Shown: positions 7,363 through 16,558 of the stretch, piece after piece | Layout of the letters: every line of letters begins with the position of its first letter | Position numbering within the stretch: position 1 is the stretch's first letter | Assembly: GCF_964246085.1 (NCBI RefSeq) | Contig: NZ_CAXTPD010000012.1 | From: Brotaphodocola sp003480315 | GTDB taxonomy: Bacteria > Bacillota > Clostridia > Lachnospirales > Lachnospiraceae | Strand: one strand, 5' to 3' | DNA: 64,000 nt | Notes under the pieces: generated by a model | The model's input: only the letters and a program-made list of their open reading frames with translations | Told to the model about the DNA's origin: nothing | Database searches by the model: none | Program-made: the position numbers and the translations under genes

Positions 7363-8706
7363 ATGCTGCTTATAGGAAACGGTAAAGTAATCACAAGAGA
7401 CAGCGCAAATCCATATCTGGAGAACGGCGCAGTTGTAACCGATGGTGAAAATATCAAAGAGGTTGGAACCCTGGATGCCATGAAGCAGAAATATCCGGAG
7501 GCTGAGTTTGTAGACGCGCACGGCGGTGTCATCATGCCGGGTCTTATCAACGCGCATACCCATATCTATTCCGGACTGGCAAGAGGTCTTTCCATCGTGG
7601 GAAACAATCCGACAAACTTCCTGGAAGTTCTGGAAGGAACCTGGTGGGCAATTGACCGTCAGCTTGATCTGGACGGAACCAGAGCCTGCGCATGGGCTAC
7701 CGTTTTAGACTGCATCCGTGACGGTGTTACCACCATCTTCGATCATCATGCAAGCTTCTGTGAGATCCCGGGCTCCCTGTTCGCGATCCGCGATGTCGTG
7801 AAAGAAGCAGGAATCCGTTCCTGTCTCTGCTATGAGGTTTCCGAGCGTGACGGCGAAGAAAAGACCGCACAGAGCATCAAGGAGAACGCAGACTTCGCAA
7901 AGTGGGCCAAAGATGCGGATGACAGCATGATCAAGGCTATGTTCGGCGGCCACGCGCTGTTTACCATCTCTGATAAGACCTTCGAGAAGATGGTAGAGGC
8001 AAACAATGGCATGACCGGTTTCCATATCCATGTGGCTGAGGGCATGAACGATGTTTATGACAGCTTAAGAAATTACGGCTGCCGTCCGGTGAACCGTCTT
8101 TTGTACAATGGCATTCTGGGAGAGAAGACCCTGCTTGGCCATTGCATCCATATCAGCCCGGCTGAGATGGACATCATCAAAGAGACCGGCACCATGGTGG
8201 TCAACAACCCGCAGTCCAACCAGGGCAATGCAGTCGGATGCTCCCCGGTGCTGCAGATGATGGCAAAGGGTATCACCGTTGGTATGGGTACCGATGCTTA
8301 TACCCACGATATGTTAGAGAGCATGAAGGCATTCTTAACCATCCAGCGCCACAACGCAATGCTGCCGAATGTAGGCTGGTGCGAGGATGTGAAGATGCAG
8401 TTCGAGAATAACCGCATCATCGCCGAGAAGTACTTTGGCAAGACTCTTGGCATCTTAAAAGAGGGTGCTGCGGCCGACATCATCATCATGGATTACAAAC
8501 CATTTACTCCGTTCTCTGGTGAGAATATTGACGGTCATATGATCTTCGGCATGGAGGGCAAGAACTGCCGCACCACCATCATCAACGGTAAGGTTCTCTA
8601 CAAAGACAGAGAGTTCGTTGATCTGGATGAGGACAAGATCAACGCATGGACCATGGAGCAGAGCAAGAAGCTCTGGGGTAAGTTAAATCACAGAGTATAC
8701 GAATAA
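7363..8706 (+). CDS. ssnA: SsnA family putative aminohydrolase
   Basis: A 447-residue amidohydrolase-superfamily enzyme, the usual SsnA length. The first metal-binding motif is His65-x-His67 (NAHTHIYSGLARG), with further metal or catalytic positions around GFHIHVAEG, GHCIHIS and GTDAYTHDM. Relatives deaminate or hydrolyse purine-like rings (guanine deaminase and chlorohydrolase groups). In the E. coli and gut urate clusters ssnA accompanies ygfK, and loss of either affects urate use. AAGGAGG lies 8 nt before the ATG. It is the first gene of the catabolic operon. The exact substrate is not readable; a reduced purine is a reasonable inference. Confidence 0.92.
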   Translation: MLLIGNGKVITRDSANPYLENGAVVTDGENIKEVGTLDAMKQKYPEAEFVDAHGGVIMPGLINAHTHIYSGLARGLSIVGNNPTNFLEVLEGTWWAIDRQLDLDGTRACAWATVLDCIRDGVTTIFDHHASFCEIPGSLFAIRDVVKEAGIRSCLCYEVSERDGEEKTAQSIKENADFAKWAKDADDSMIKAMFGGHALFTISDKTFEKMVEANNGMTGFHIHVAEGMNDVYDSLRNYGCRPVNRLLYNGILGEKTLLGHCIHISPAEMDIIKETGTMVVNNPQSNQGNAVGCSPVLQMMAKGITVGMGTDAYTHDMLESMKAFLTIQRHNAMLPNVGWCEDVKMQFENNRIIAEKYFGKTLGILKEGAAADIIIMDYKPFTPFSGENIDGHMIFGMEGKNCRTTIINGKVLYKDREFVDLDEDKINAWTMEQSKKLWGKLNHRVYE

Positions 8707-8730
8707 AACCATATAAAAACTATATAAATG

Positions 8731-8758
8731 GGAAGCAAGGGTTAAATAAATGGCTTCC
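8731..8758 (+). other. Intercistronic hairpin, ssnA-ygfK
   Basis: GGAAGC (8731-8736) pairs with GCTTCC (8753-8758) just before the ygfK ribosome binding site. There is no T-tract, so it is not a terminator. Confidence 0.45.
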
Positions 8759-8772
8759 GACAGGAGGATAAC

Positions 8773-11766
8773 ATGAGCGAAATTATGAGACCAATGTCAA
8801 TCGGCCATCTGATGCACTGGATCATGTCCGAATACGAGCAGAAAAAGAGCATCTTTGGTATTGAGAAGATTGTAAAACATGAAAATGGACAGGCACTTCC
8901 GATCTACGAAGAGAAGATCGAGTCTCCGTTTGGTCCGGCAGCAGGCCCGAACAGCCAGCTGGCACAGAATATCGTAGCAGCCTATGTGGCTGGCTCCCGT
9001 TTCTTCGAGTTAAAGACCGTTCAGGTGATGGATGGCGCTGACCTTGCGGCATGCATCAGCCGTCCGTGTATCATTGCAGGCGATGAGTGCTACAACTGTG
9101 AGTGGTCTACCGAGCTGTACGTTCCGCAGGCATTTGCCGAGTACGTGAAAGCATGGGTGGCATGTAAGCTGATCGCAAAAGAGTACAACCTCGGCGATCC
9201 GGACGCATTCGTATTCAACATGTCCGTTGGTTATGACCTGGAAGGCATTAAGTCCCCGAAGGTTGACAAGTACATCAACGACATGATCGAGGCAAAAGAT
9301 ACCGAAGTCTTCAAAGAGTGCATCAACTGGGCATTAGAGCATGTGAACGAGTTCAAGAACGTAGATGAGGAGTATATCCGCAGCATCAGCTCCAACGTTT
9401 CCAACTCCATCACCGAGTCCACCCTGCACGGTTGCCCTCCTGCAGAGATCGAGCGTATCGCAACCTACCTGATCACCGAGAAGCACTTAAACACCTTCAT
9501 CAAGTGCAACCCGACTCTGCTTGGTTATGAGTACGCAAGAAAACGTTTGGATGGCCTTGGATTCGATTACATCGCATTCGATGATCATCACTTTGTAGAG
9601 GATCTTCAGTGGGCTGACGCAGTTCCGATGCTGCACAGACTGTATGACCTCTGCCAGGAGAAGGGTCTGGAGTTCGGCGTTAAGATCACCAACACCTTCC
9701 CGGTAGACGTAACCAGAAACGAGCTTCCGAGCAACGAGATGTACATGGCAGGACGCGCGCTGTTCCCGTTAAGTATCCATGTAGCACGCCTTCTGACCGA
9801 TGAGTTCCATGGCAAGCTGCGTATCTCCTACTCTGGCGGCGCAACCATCGAGAATATCAAAGAGCTGTTCGATGCAGGCATCTGGCCGATCACCATGGCA
9901 ACCAACATCTTAAAGCCGGGCGGCTATCAGAGAATGAGCCAGATTGCAGACGAACTCATGGAGTGCGGCAGCGAGCGCTTCTCAGGCGTGAACGTAGCAG
10001 CACTGGCAGCGATCGATGACGGCGTAGAGGCAAAGGCTATGTACAGAAAGCCTGTAAAACCGCTTCCGGAGCGCCATGTAGATAAGAAGCTTCCGCTGTT
10101 CGACTGCTTCAACGCACCTTGCCGTAACGGCTGCCCGATCGAGCAGGATATCCCGGCTTACTTACAGGCTATGGTAGACGGCGATGCGAAGAAAGCACTC
10201 GAGATCATCTTAGAGCGCAACCCGCTTCCGTTCATCACCGGTACCATCTGCCCGCATCACTGTGGCGATAAGTGTATGAGAAACTACTATGAGGATACTC
10301 TGCACATCCGTGAGACCAAGCTGGCAGCAGCAAGCCAGGCATACAACGAGATCCTTCCGGCTCTGAAGGCTGAGGGCAGTGTAGCTGGCAAGAAGGTTGC
10401 TATTATCGGCGGTGGTCCGGCAGGTCTGGCAGCAGCTACATTCCTGTCCCGCGCGGGCGTAGCAGTAACCGTATTTGAGCGTAAAGAGCAGCTGGGCGGT
10501 GTTGTACGCAACGTGATTCCGGAGTTCCGTATTTCTGCAGATTCCATCGACAAGGATGTAGAGCTGTGCAAGGCTTACGGCGCAGAGTTCAAGCTTGGCG
10601 CAGAGGTTACCTCTGTGAAAGCATTAAAGGCAGAGGGCTACACCGATGTCATCGTTTCCATCGGCGCATGGAAGCCGGGCAGATCCCCGTTAGCATACGG
10701 CGAAGTAACTGATGCTCTGGAGTTCTTAATGGAGGCTAAGAAGAACGGCGCTGCCATGAACATCGGCAAGGATGTTGTAGTTCTGGGCGGCGGTAACACC
10801 GCCATGGACGTTGCAAGAGCAGCAAAACGTATCCCGGGTGTTGAGAATGTCCGCCTGCTCTACCGCAGAACCAAACGCTACATGCCGGCAGATGAGGAAG
10901 AGTTACAGCTGGCAATTGAGGATGGCGTAGAGTTCTTAGAGCTTCTGGCTCCGGTTGGCGCAGAGAACGGAAAACTGAAATGTTCTGTTATGGAGCTTGG
11001 CGCTCCGGATGCTTCTGGCAGAAGATCTCCGGTAGACACCGGCAGAACCGAGGAATATCCGGCAGACACCATCATCGCAGCAATCGGTGAGACCATCGAC
11101 ACCAGCCTGTACGCAGAGCTTGGCGTAGAGATGGATGCAAAGGGTCGTCCGGTTGTAGACGCAAACATGATGACCACCGAGGCCGGTGTTTACGCAGTGG
11201 GCGATTCCAGAAGAGGACCGGCTACCGTCGTTGAGGCAATCGCAGATTCTGCGAAGGCTGCAGCAGCCATCGCAGGCATCAGCTACGACAAGTACGCAGA
11301 AGAGAACGTTGCGGCAGACGAGAAACTCTACACCGCGAAGAAGGGTGTTCAGAGCAGAGACACCTCCAAGACTCCGGATGACCGCTGCTTAGGCTGTCCG
11401 ACTGTATGTGAGGTATGTACCGATGTCTGCCCGAACCGTGCAAACGTAGCAATCCACGTACCGGGCAAGTGCAAAGCACAGATCATCCATGTAGACGGCA
11501 TGTGTAACGAGTGCGGCAACTGTGAAGTGTTCTGTCCGTATAAGGGAGGAAGACCTTACAAAGATAAATTTACTTTATACTGGACTGAGGAAGATTTCCT
11601 TGACAGCACCAATGAGGGCTTCCTGCCGTTAGAAGGCACCCAGGTCAAGGTTCGTCTGGACGGCAAGGTTGAGACGGTTGATATTGCCGGTGAGACTGAT
11701 CTGTCTGCTGATGCTGTTGCAGTGATCCGCACCGTATTAAAGGATTACGCATATCTGATCCATTAG
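8773..11766 (+). CDS. ygfK: YgfK, putative selenate-reductase-type Fe-S flavoprotein
   Basis: A 997-residue multidomain oxidoreductase. Residues about 1-430 resemble a dihydroorotate/dihydropyrimidine dehydrogenase-like barrel. Residues about 445-530 carry GltD-like cysteines (CRNGCPIEQDIPAYLQ, CPHHCGDKCMRNYY). A FAD-binding GGGPAGLAAA motif lies near 546 and an NAD(P)H-binding LGGGNTAMDVARA near 675. The C-terminus has two ferredoxin-type clusters beginning at Cys872 (CLGCPTVCEVCTDVCP and CNECGNCEVFCP). It was named for selenate reduction in E. coli, but here the setting points to purine-ring reduction or electron transfer to and from Xdh. The ribosome binding site is AGGAGG. Codon use is strongly biased, as in highly expressed genes. 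Confidence 0.93.
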   Translation: MSEIMRPMSIGHLMHWIMSEYEQKKSIFGIEKIVKHENGQALPIYEEKIESPFGPAAGPNSQLAQNIVAAYVAGSRFFELKTVQVMDGADLAACISRPCIIAGDECYNCEWSTELYVPQAFAEYVKAWVACKLIAKEYNLGDPDAFVFNMSVGYDLEGIKSPKVDKYINDMIEAKDTEVFKECINWALEHVNEFKNVDEEYIRSISSNVSNSITESTLHGCPPAEIERIATYLITEKHLNTFIKCNPTLLGYEYARKRLDGLGFDYIAFDDHHFVEDLQWADAVPMLHRLYDLCQEKGLEFGVKITNTFPVDVTRNELPSNEMYMAGRALFPLSIHVARLLTDEFHGKLRISYSGGATIENIKELFDAGIWPITMATNILKPGGYQRMSQIADELMECGSERFSGVNVAALAAIDDGVEAKAMYRKPVKPLPERHVDKKLPLFDCFNAPCRNGCPIEQDIPAYLQAMVDGDAKKALEIILERNPLPFITGTICPHHCGDKCMRNYYEDTLHIRETKLAAASQAYNEILPALKAEGSVAGKKVAIIGGGPAGLAAATFLSRAGVAVTVFERKEQLGGVVRNVIPEFRISADSIDKDVELCKAYGAEFKLGAEVTSVKALKAEGYTDVIVSIGAWKPGRSPLAYGEVTDALEFLMEAKKNGAAMNIGKDVVVLGGGNTAMDVARAAKRIPGVENVRLLYRRTKRYMPADEEELQLAIEDGVEFLELLAPVGAENGKLKCSVMELGAPDASGRRSPVDTGRTEEYPADTIIAAIGETIDTSLYAELGVEMDAKGRPVVDANMMTTEAGVYAVGDSRRGPATVVEAIADSAKAAAAIAGISYDKYAEENVAADEKLYTAKKGVQSRDTSKTPDDRCLGCPTVCEVCTDVCPNRANVAIHVPGKCKAQIIHVDGMCNECGNCEVFCPYKGGRPYKDKFTLYWTEEDFLDSTNEGFLPLEGTQVKVRLDGKVETVDIAGETDLSADAVAVIRTVLKDYAYLIH

Positions 11767-11778
11767 GGGTTAACATCC

Positions 11779-11811
11779 CGCGGCTGTCTGTGCAGCATGG
11801 CAGCAGCCGCG
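11779..11811 (+). other. Intercistronic hairpin, ygfK-ferredoxin
   Basis: CGCGGCTG (11779-11786) pairs perfectly with CAGCCGCG (11804-11811); no T-tract follows. Confidence 0.5.
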
Positions 11812-11839
11812 TGGTCATAAAAGGAGTTAGGGATTTCAC

Positions 11840-12379
11840 ATGAAAAGAAAGAAAAACATTGCGGTCGTTCATTGCTCCGGCGGAGCAAAACAAAACGAGG
11901 GGATCGATTTTGCCGCATTACCGAAAGACTGTAACCAGATCCTGGAACAGTATCCGGACGGGATCCACAGCTGCAGCTACGGCTGTCTGGGCGGCGGAAG
12001 CTGCGTGGCTGCCTGCAAGCTGCACGCTCTCACCATCAACGAGAAGGGGGTCGCTGAGGTTGACAGGGATCAGTGTGTCGGATGCGGACTCTGTGTAAAA
12101 GCATGTCCGAAGCATCTGATCAGTCTGGAAGCACCGGAGGGAACTATTCAGCCAAAATGTTCCAATGAGCAGAAGGCCGCAGATGCAGGAAAGGCCTGCA
12201 CATCCAGCTGTATCGGCTGTAAGATCTGTGAAAAATATTGTCCGTCCGATGCCATCCATGTGATTGATTTTCATGCAGTCATCGACCGGGAAAAATGTGT
12301 GGCGTGCGGTATGTGCGCAACCAAATGTCCGCGTGGTGTCATCCGTGATGCGGACGGAATTTATACAACCGGTTTCTAA
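11840..12379 (+). CDS. RnfB-like polyferredoxin of the purine locus
   Basis: A 179-residue protein made almost entirely of Fe-S binding motifs. A first Cys set (CSYGCLGGGSCVAAC, about residues 46-60) is followed by CVGCGLCVKACP, CIGCKICEKYCP and CVACGMCATKCP, enough for three to four [4Fe-4S] clusters. The arrangement resembles the soluble part of RnfB. It lies between ygfK and xdh and probably carries electrons between them, standing in for the FAD subunit that this Xdh lacks. AAGGAG lies about 12 nt before the ATG, rather far. It has no membrane anchor. Confidence 0.82.
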   Translation: MKRKKNIAVVHCSGGAKQNEGIDFAALPKDCNQILEQYPDGIHSCSYGCLGGGSCVAACKLHALTINEKGVAEVDRDQCVGCGLCVKACPKHLISLEAPEGTIQPKCSNEQKAADAGKACTSSCIGCKICEKYCPSDAIHVIDFHAVIDREKCVACGMCATKCPRGVIRDADGIYTTGF

Positions 12380-12385
12380 AACATT

Positions 12386-12426
12386 AATCCGCCGCGGACG
12401 TGCAAGTTCGCGGCTTGCGGCGGATT
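12386..12426 (+). other. Intercistronic hairpin, ferredoxin-xdh
   Basis: AATCCGCCGC (12386-12395) pairs perfectly with GCGGCGGATT (12417-12426) around a 21-nt loop; no T-tract follows. Confidence 0.5.
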
Positions 12427-12512
12427 CAGAAAGAATTGTTGTCTGTGACAGCCTGCACAGAGCAGTGGCTTTGGGAAAATGATGCAGACAGCAAAGGAGA
12501 AGGAGAAGGATA

Positions 12513-15098
12513 ATGGGAGAAGTTTTTGAGTTTACAGTAAACGGCCAGGTGCAGCGCACCGAAGAGGACAAGCCGCTGCTCCGTTATCTGCGTGATGATC
12601 TGAAGCTGTATTCCGTAAAAGATGGCTGCAGCGAGGGTGCCTGTGGTACCTGTACGATCGTGGTAGATGGCAAGGCGATCAAGTCCTGTGTGCTGACCAC
12701 AAAAAGAGCTGTTGGAAGAAACATTCTGACAGTGGAGGGTTTAAGTGATGAGTGGAAGGATGCGTTTGTGTATGCATTCGGAGCAGTCGGAGCCGTTCAG
12801 TGTGGTTTCTGTATTCCGGGCATGGTGATGGCCGGAACGGCATTATTGCAGAACAATTTAAATCCGACGGAAGAAGATGTGAAATACGCGCTGCGCGGAA
12901 ATATCTGCCGTTGTACCGGATACAAGAAAATTATTGAAGGAATCCTGCTGACAGCGAAGATCCTGCGCGGTGAGGCTTCCGTCGATGAGAATCTGGAGAA
13001 GGGAGATCTGTACGGTGTTGGTCAGAGAGCATTCCGTGTGGATGTCCGCAAGAAGGTATTAGGCTTTGGTAAATACCCGGATGATATCGAGCTGGATGGT
13101 ATGGCTTACGTATCCGCAGTGCGCAGCAAATATCCGAGAGCCCGTGTCCTGAAGATTGATGCGTCCAAGGCCGAGGCTCTGCCTGGAGTTTTGGGTGTTC
13201 TGACTGCAGCAGATGTACCGAACAACAAAGTCGGACACATTCAGCAGGACTGGGATGTGATGATCGCCGAGGGCGATATCACCCGTTGTGTCGGTGATGC
13301 TATCTGTCTGGTTGTTGCCGAGACCGAGGATATTTTAAATAAAGCAAAGAAACTGGTCAAAATTGATTATGAGGAGCTGGAGCCGGTAAGAGGCATTGCG
13401 GAGGCAAAGAGAGAAGATGCTCCGAAGGTTCATTCCAAAGGAAATCTTTGCCAGACTCGACATGTGGTGCGAGGCGATGCGGCAAAGGCACTGGCTGAGT
13501 CCAAATACACTGTTACAAATTCTTTCCGTACTCCGTTTACGGAGCATGCGTTCCTGGAACCGGAATGTGCGGTAGCATTCCCGTACAAGGATGGCGTTAA
13601 GATCTTAAGTACGGACCAGGGGGCTTATGATACCAGAAAAGAGACAGCAATCATGTTTGGCTGGGATCCGGAGCGCGTTGTGGTGGAAAACCAGCTCATC
13701 GGCGGTGGCTTTGGCGGAAAAGAGGATGTTTCCGTACAGCATATCGCAGCATTGGCAGCCTGGAAGTATCAGGTTCCGGTCAAGGCAAAATTCAGCCGTC
13801 AGGAATCCTTGTATTTCCATCCGAAACGCCATGCAATGGAAGGAACCTTTACACTGGGCTGTGATGAGAATGGTATCTTTACCGGTCTGGATTGTGAGAT
13901 CAACTTTGATACCGGTGCATACGCATCTCTCTGCGGACCGGTTCTGGAGCGTGCATGTACCCATTCTGTAGGACCATACTGCTATCAGAATACTGACATC
14001 CGTGGCTATGGCTACTACACCAATAATCCGCCGGCCGGTGCGTTCCGCGGCTTTGGTGTATGTCAGAGTGAGTTCGCACTGGAATCTCTGATCAATGTTC
14101 TGGCTGAGAAGGTTGGTATCACTCCGTGGGAAATCCGTTACCGCAACGCCATTGAGCCGGGCAAGGTGCTTCCGAACGGCCAGATCGCAGACTGCTCTAC
14201 GGCACTCAAGGAAACTCTGGAAGCAGTCAAAGAAGTTTATGAGCAGAATATGGATCATGCCGGAATTGCCTGTGCCATGAAGAATGCCGGAGTCGGTGTA
14301 GGTCTTCCGGACAAGGGACGCGCGAAACTTGTCATTGAAGATGGTTGCTGCGTGATCTACTGCGCGGCATCCGATATCGGACAGGGCTGTCTGACGGTAT
14401 TCTGCCAGGTTGTATCTGAGACTACCGGGCTGCCGCTCTCTAAAATTCGCAACGCAGTGGCAAATACCGAGAATGCACCGGACTCCGGTACGACATCCGG
14501 TTCCCGTCAGACCCTGCTTTCCGGCGAGGCGATCCGCGGTGCTTCCGCACTGTTGAAAGAGGCCATGGATGAGGTTGGCGGAGACTTAAGCAAGCTGGAA
14601 GGCCGCGACTTCTTCTACGAGTACTTTGAGCCGACCGACAAGCTTGGTGCAGATGTACCGTTCCCGAAGAGCCATATCGCCTACGGTTATGCAACCCATG
14701 TTGTTATTCTGGATAACGATGGCAAAGTCAAAGAGGTTTACGCAGCACATGATTCCGGCAAGGTTGTGAATCCGATCTCCATTCAGGGACAGATCGAGGG
14801 CGGTGTGCTCATGGGTATGGGCTATGCGCTGACTGAGGACTGGCCGTTGAAAGACTGCGTTCCGCAGGCGAAATACGGAACCCTGGGGCTTTTGCGTTCT
14901 ACACAGATCCCGGACATCCATGCCATCTATGTTGAGAAGGATGAACTTCTTGGTGTGGCATACGGCGCGAAGGGAATCGGCGAGATCGCGACCATCCCGA
15001 CTGCACCGGCCATCCAGGGGGCTTACTATGCAATGGACAGAAAATTCCGCACTTCCCTTCCACTGGAAGATACGTTCTACAGAAAGAAGAAAGGCTAA
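12513..15098 (+). CDS. xdh: Selenium-dependent-type xanthine dehydrogenase, fused [2Fe-2S] and molybdenum domains
   Basis: An 861-residue molybdenum hydroxylase. The N-terminal [2Fe-2S] domain shows Cys39, 44, 47 and 59 (GCSEGACGTC) and the second cluster Cys97, 100, 132 and 134 (CGFC, CRC). From about residue 170 follows the Mo-pterin domain with GGGFGGKED and PPAGAFRGFG. The FAD domain of classic xanthine dehydrogenase is absent and is not encoded next door. Neighbouring ygfK, selD and yedF mark it as the type with a labile, non-selenocysteine selenium ligand. It should interconvert hypoxanthine, xanthine and urate; direction and substrate are inferred. The ribosome binding site is AAGGAGAAGGA. 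Confidence 0.92.
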   Translation: MGEVFEFTVNGQVQRTEEDKPLLRYLRDDLKLYSVKDGCSEGACGTCTIVVDGKAIKSCVLTTKRAVGRNILTVEGLSDEWKDAFVYAFGAVGAVQCGFCIPGMVMAGTALLQNNLNPTEEDVKYALRGNICRCTGYKKIIEGILLTAKILRGEASVDENLEKGDLYGVGQRAFRVDVRKKVLGFGKYPDDIELDGMAYVSAVRSKYPRARVLKIDASKAEALPGVLGVLTAADVPNNKVGHIQQDWDVMIAEGDITRCVGDAICLVVAETEDILNKAKKLVKIDYEELEPVRGIAEAKREDAPKVHSKGNLCQTRHVVRGDAAKALAESKYTVTNSFRTPFTEHAFLEPECAVAFPYKDGVKILSTDQGAYDTRKETAIMFGWDPERVVVENQLIGGGFGGKEDVSVQHIAALAAWKYQVPVKAKFSRQESLYFHPKRHAMEGTFTLGCDENGIFTGLDCEINFDTGAYASLCGPVLERACTHSVGPYCYQNTDIRGYGYYTNNPPAGAFRGFGVCQSEFALESLINVLAEKVGITPWEIRYRNAIEPGKVLPNGQIADCSTALKETLEAVKEVYEQNMDHAGIACAMKNAGVGVGLPDKGRAKLVIEDGCCVIYCAASDIGQGCLTVFCQVVSETTGLPLSKIRNAVANTENAPDSGTTSGSRQTLLSGEAIRGASALLKEAMDEVGGDLSKLEGRDFFYEYFEPTDKLGADVPFPKSHIAYGYATHVVILDNDGKVKEVYAAHDSGKVVNPISIQGQIEGGVLMGMGYALTEDWPLKDCVPQAKYGTLGLLRSTQIPDIHAIYVEKDELLGVAYGAKGIGEIATIPTAPAIQGAYYAMDRKFRTSLPLEDTFYRKKKG

Positions 15099-15194
15099 GC
15101 AACTTAATAATAGGTAAAAACAGATTTTTACACATTCTGGTTTCGTGATAGATAAACAAAATGAGAAAAAAATTAAAAAAAGTTTTGTACATAC

Positions 15195-15222
15195 TTGACA
15201 TAACGGCAGAATGTGTTATGAT
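15195..15222 (+). promoter_or_regulatory. Strong promoter upstream of ygeX
   Basis: A perfect TTGACA (15195-15200), a 16-bp spacer and TATGAT (15217-15222) with extended TGT. It sits in the 184-nt gap after xdh, so ygeX-ygeY-ygeW-arcC-hyuA can be transcribed separately from the redox genes. Confidence 0.85.
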
Positions 15223-15236
15223 ATCTATAGAAGCAA

Positions 15237-15267
15237 ACAAAAAGTTTGGAGAAATACAAAAAGTTTG
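15237..15267 (+). repeat. Direct repeat in the ygeX leader
   Basis: ACAAAAAGTTTG occurs at 15237-15248 and again at 15256-15267, just after the predicted transcript start. A close variant, ACAAAAAGTTAGG, lies at 4745 upstream of the permease. It may be an operator. Confidence 0.45.
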
Positions 15268-15282
15268 TTAGGAGAAGAGAGA

Positions 15283-16494
15283 ATGGAGAAAATTCTTTGG
15301 GCATTAAACAAGATGCCAAAAAGCGATGACAAGTGCCTGCCGGTTATGAGCCTTGAAAACATCAAACAGGCACGTGAGTTCCACAAGAGTTTCCCGCAGT
15401 ATACCATCACCCCGCTTGCGAAGCTGGACGGTATGGCAGAGGGACTTGGCCTTGGCGGTCTGTTTGTAAAAGACGAGAGCTATCGTTTTGGTCTTAATGC
15501 ATTTAAGGTGCTTGGCGGTTCTTTCGCAATGGCACGCTACATCGCAAGTGAGATGGGACGCGATGTGTCCGAGATGACTTATGATTATCTGACTAGCGAG
15601 AAATTCCGTGAGGAGTTCGGTCAGGCAACCTTCTTCACTGCTACTGACGGCAACCACGGCAGAGGTGTTGCATGGGCAGCAAACAAGCTGGGTCAGAAGG
15701 CTGTTGTACATATGCCGAAGGGCAGTACCAAGACCCGTTTTGACAACATCGCAAAAGAGGGCGCAAAGGTTACCATCGAGGAAGTAAACTACGACGACTG
15801 CGTACGTATGGCAGCAGCTGAGGCTGAGGCAACCCCGCATGGTGTTGTTGTTCAGGATACTGCATGGGAAGGTTACGAGGAAATTCCGGCATGGATCATG
15901 CAGGGCTACGGAAGTATGGCTGGTGAGGCTGCTGAGCAGCTGCGCGAGGTTTCTGTGAACCGCCCGACCCACGTATTCGTTCAGGCTGGTGTGGGAAGTC
16001 TTGCAGGCGCAGTAGTTGGTTATTTCACCAACCTGTACCCGGAGAATCCGCCGAAATTCGTTGTTATGGAAGCTGGCGCTGCGGCCTGCCTGTATAAGGG
16101 CGCTGTTGCGGGAGACGGTGATCCGCGTATCGTCGGTGGTGATCTTCAGACTATCATGGCCGGACTTGCATGCGGCGAGCCGAACATCATTGGCTGGGAT
16201 ATCTTAAGAAACCATGTATCCGCATTCGTTTCCTGCCCGGACTGGGTAGCAGCAAAGGGTATGAGAATGCTGGCAGCTCCGGTTAAGGGTGATCCGAAGG
16301 TAATTTCCGGTGAGTCCGGAGCAGTTGGTATGGGTGTGATCTCCACCATCATGGAAGATGATGAATACAAAGAGCTGCGTGACGCTTTAGAGCTGAACCG
16401 CGACAGTAAGGTTCTGATGTTCTCCACCGAGGGTGATACCGATCCGGACAAGTACAAAAAGATCGTCTGGGGCGGCGAATATCCGACCGTATAA
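15283..16494 (+). CDS. ygeX: 2,3-diaminopropionate ammonia-lyase
   Basis: A cytosolic PLP enzyme (EC 4.3.1.15) that converts 2,3-diaminopropionate to pyruvate and two ammonia. The 403 residues match the E. coli enzyme closely. The PLP lysine is Lys75 in FGLNAFKVLGG, and the phosphate-binding glycine loop is QAGVGSLAGAVVG. An upstream ATG at 15211 lies inside the promoter and is rejected; the chosen ATG follows TTAGGAG by 9 nt. As the last carbon step of the purine route it feeds pyruvate into fermentation. Confidence 0.96.
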   Translation: MEKILWALNKMPKSDDKCLPVMSLENIKQAREFHKSFPQYTITPLAKLDGMAEGLGLGGLFVKDESYRFGLNAFKVLGGSFAMARYIASEMGRDVSEMTYDYLTSEKFREEFGQATFFTATDGNHGRGVAWAANKLGQKAVVHMPKGSTKTRFDNIAKEGAKVTIEEVNYDDCVRMAAAEAEATPHGVVVQDTAWEGYEEIPAWIMQGYGSMAGEAAEQLREVSVNRPTHVFVQAGVGSLAGAVVGYFTNLYPENPPKFVVMEAGAAACLYKGAVAGDGDPRIVGGDLQTIMAGLACGEPNIIGWDILRNHVSAFVSCPDWVAAKGMRMLAAPVKGDPKVISGESGAVGMGVISTIMEDDEYKELRDALELNRDSKVLMFSTEGDTDPDKYKKIVWGGEYPTV

Positions 16495-16558
16495 TCCAAA
16501 GAAATCACTTCATTACGAACTACAAACAAGAACATATATAATCCAGGAGGGTAAAACA

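Noticed and set aside
13605..14258. 217-codon open frame on the minus strand within xdh
   Set aside because: It lies opposite the conserved Mo domain and has no recognisable protein features.
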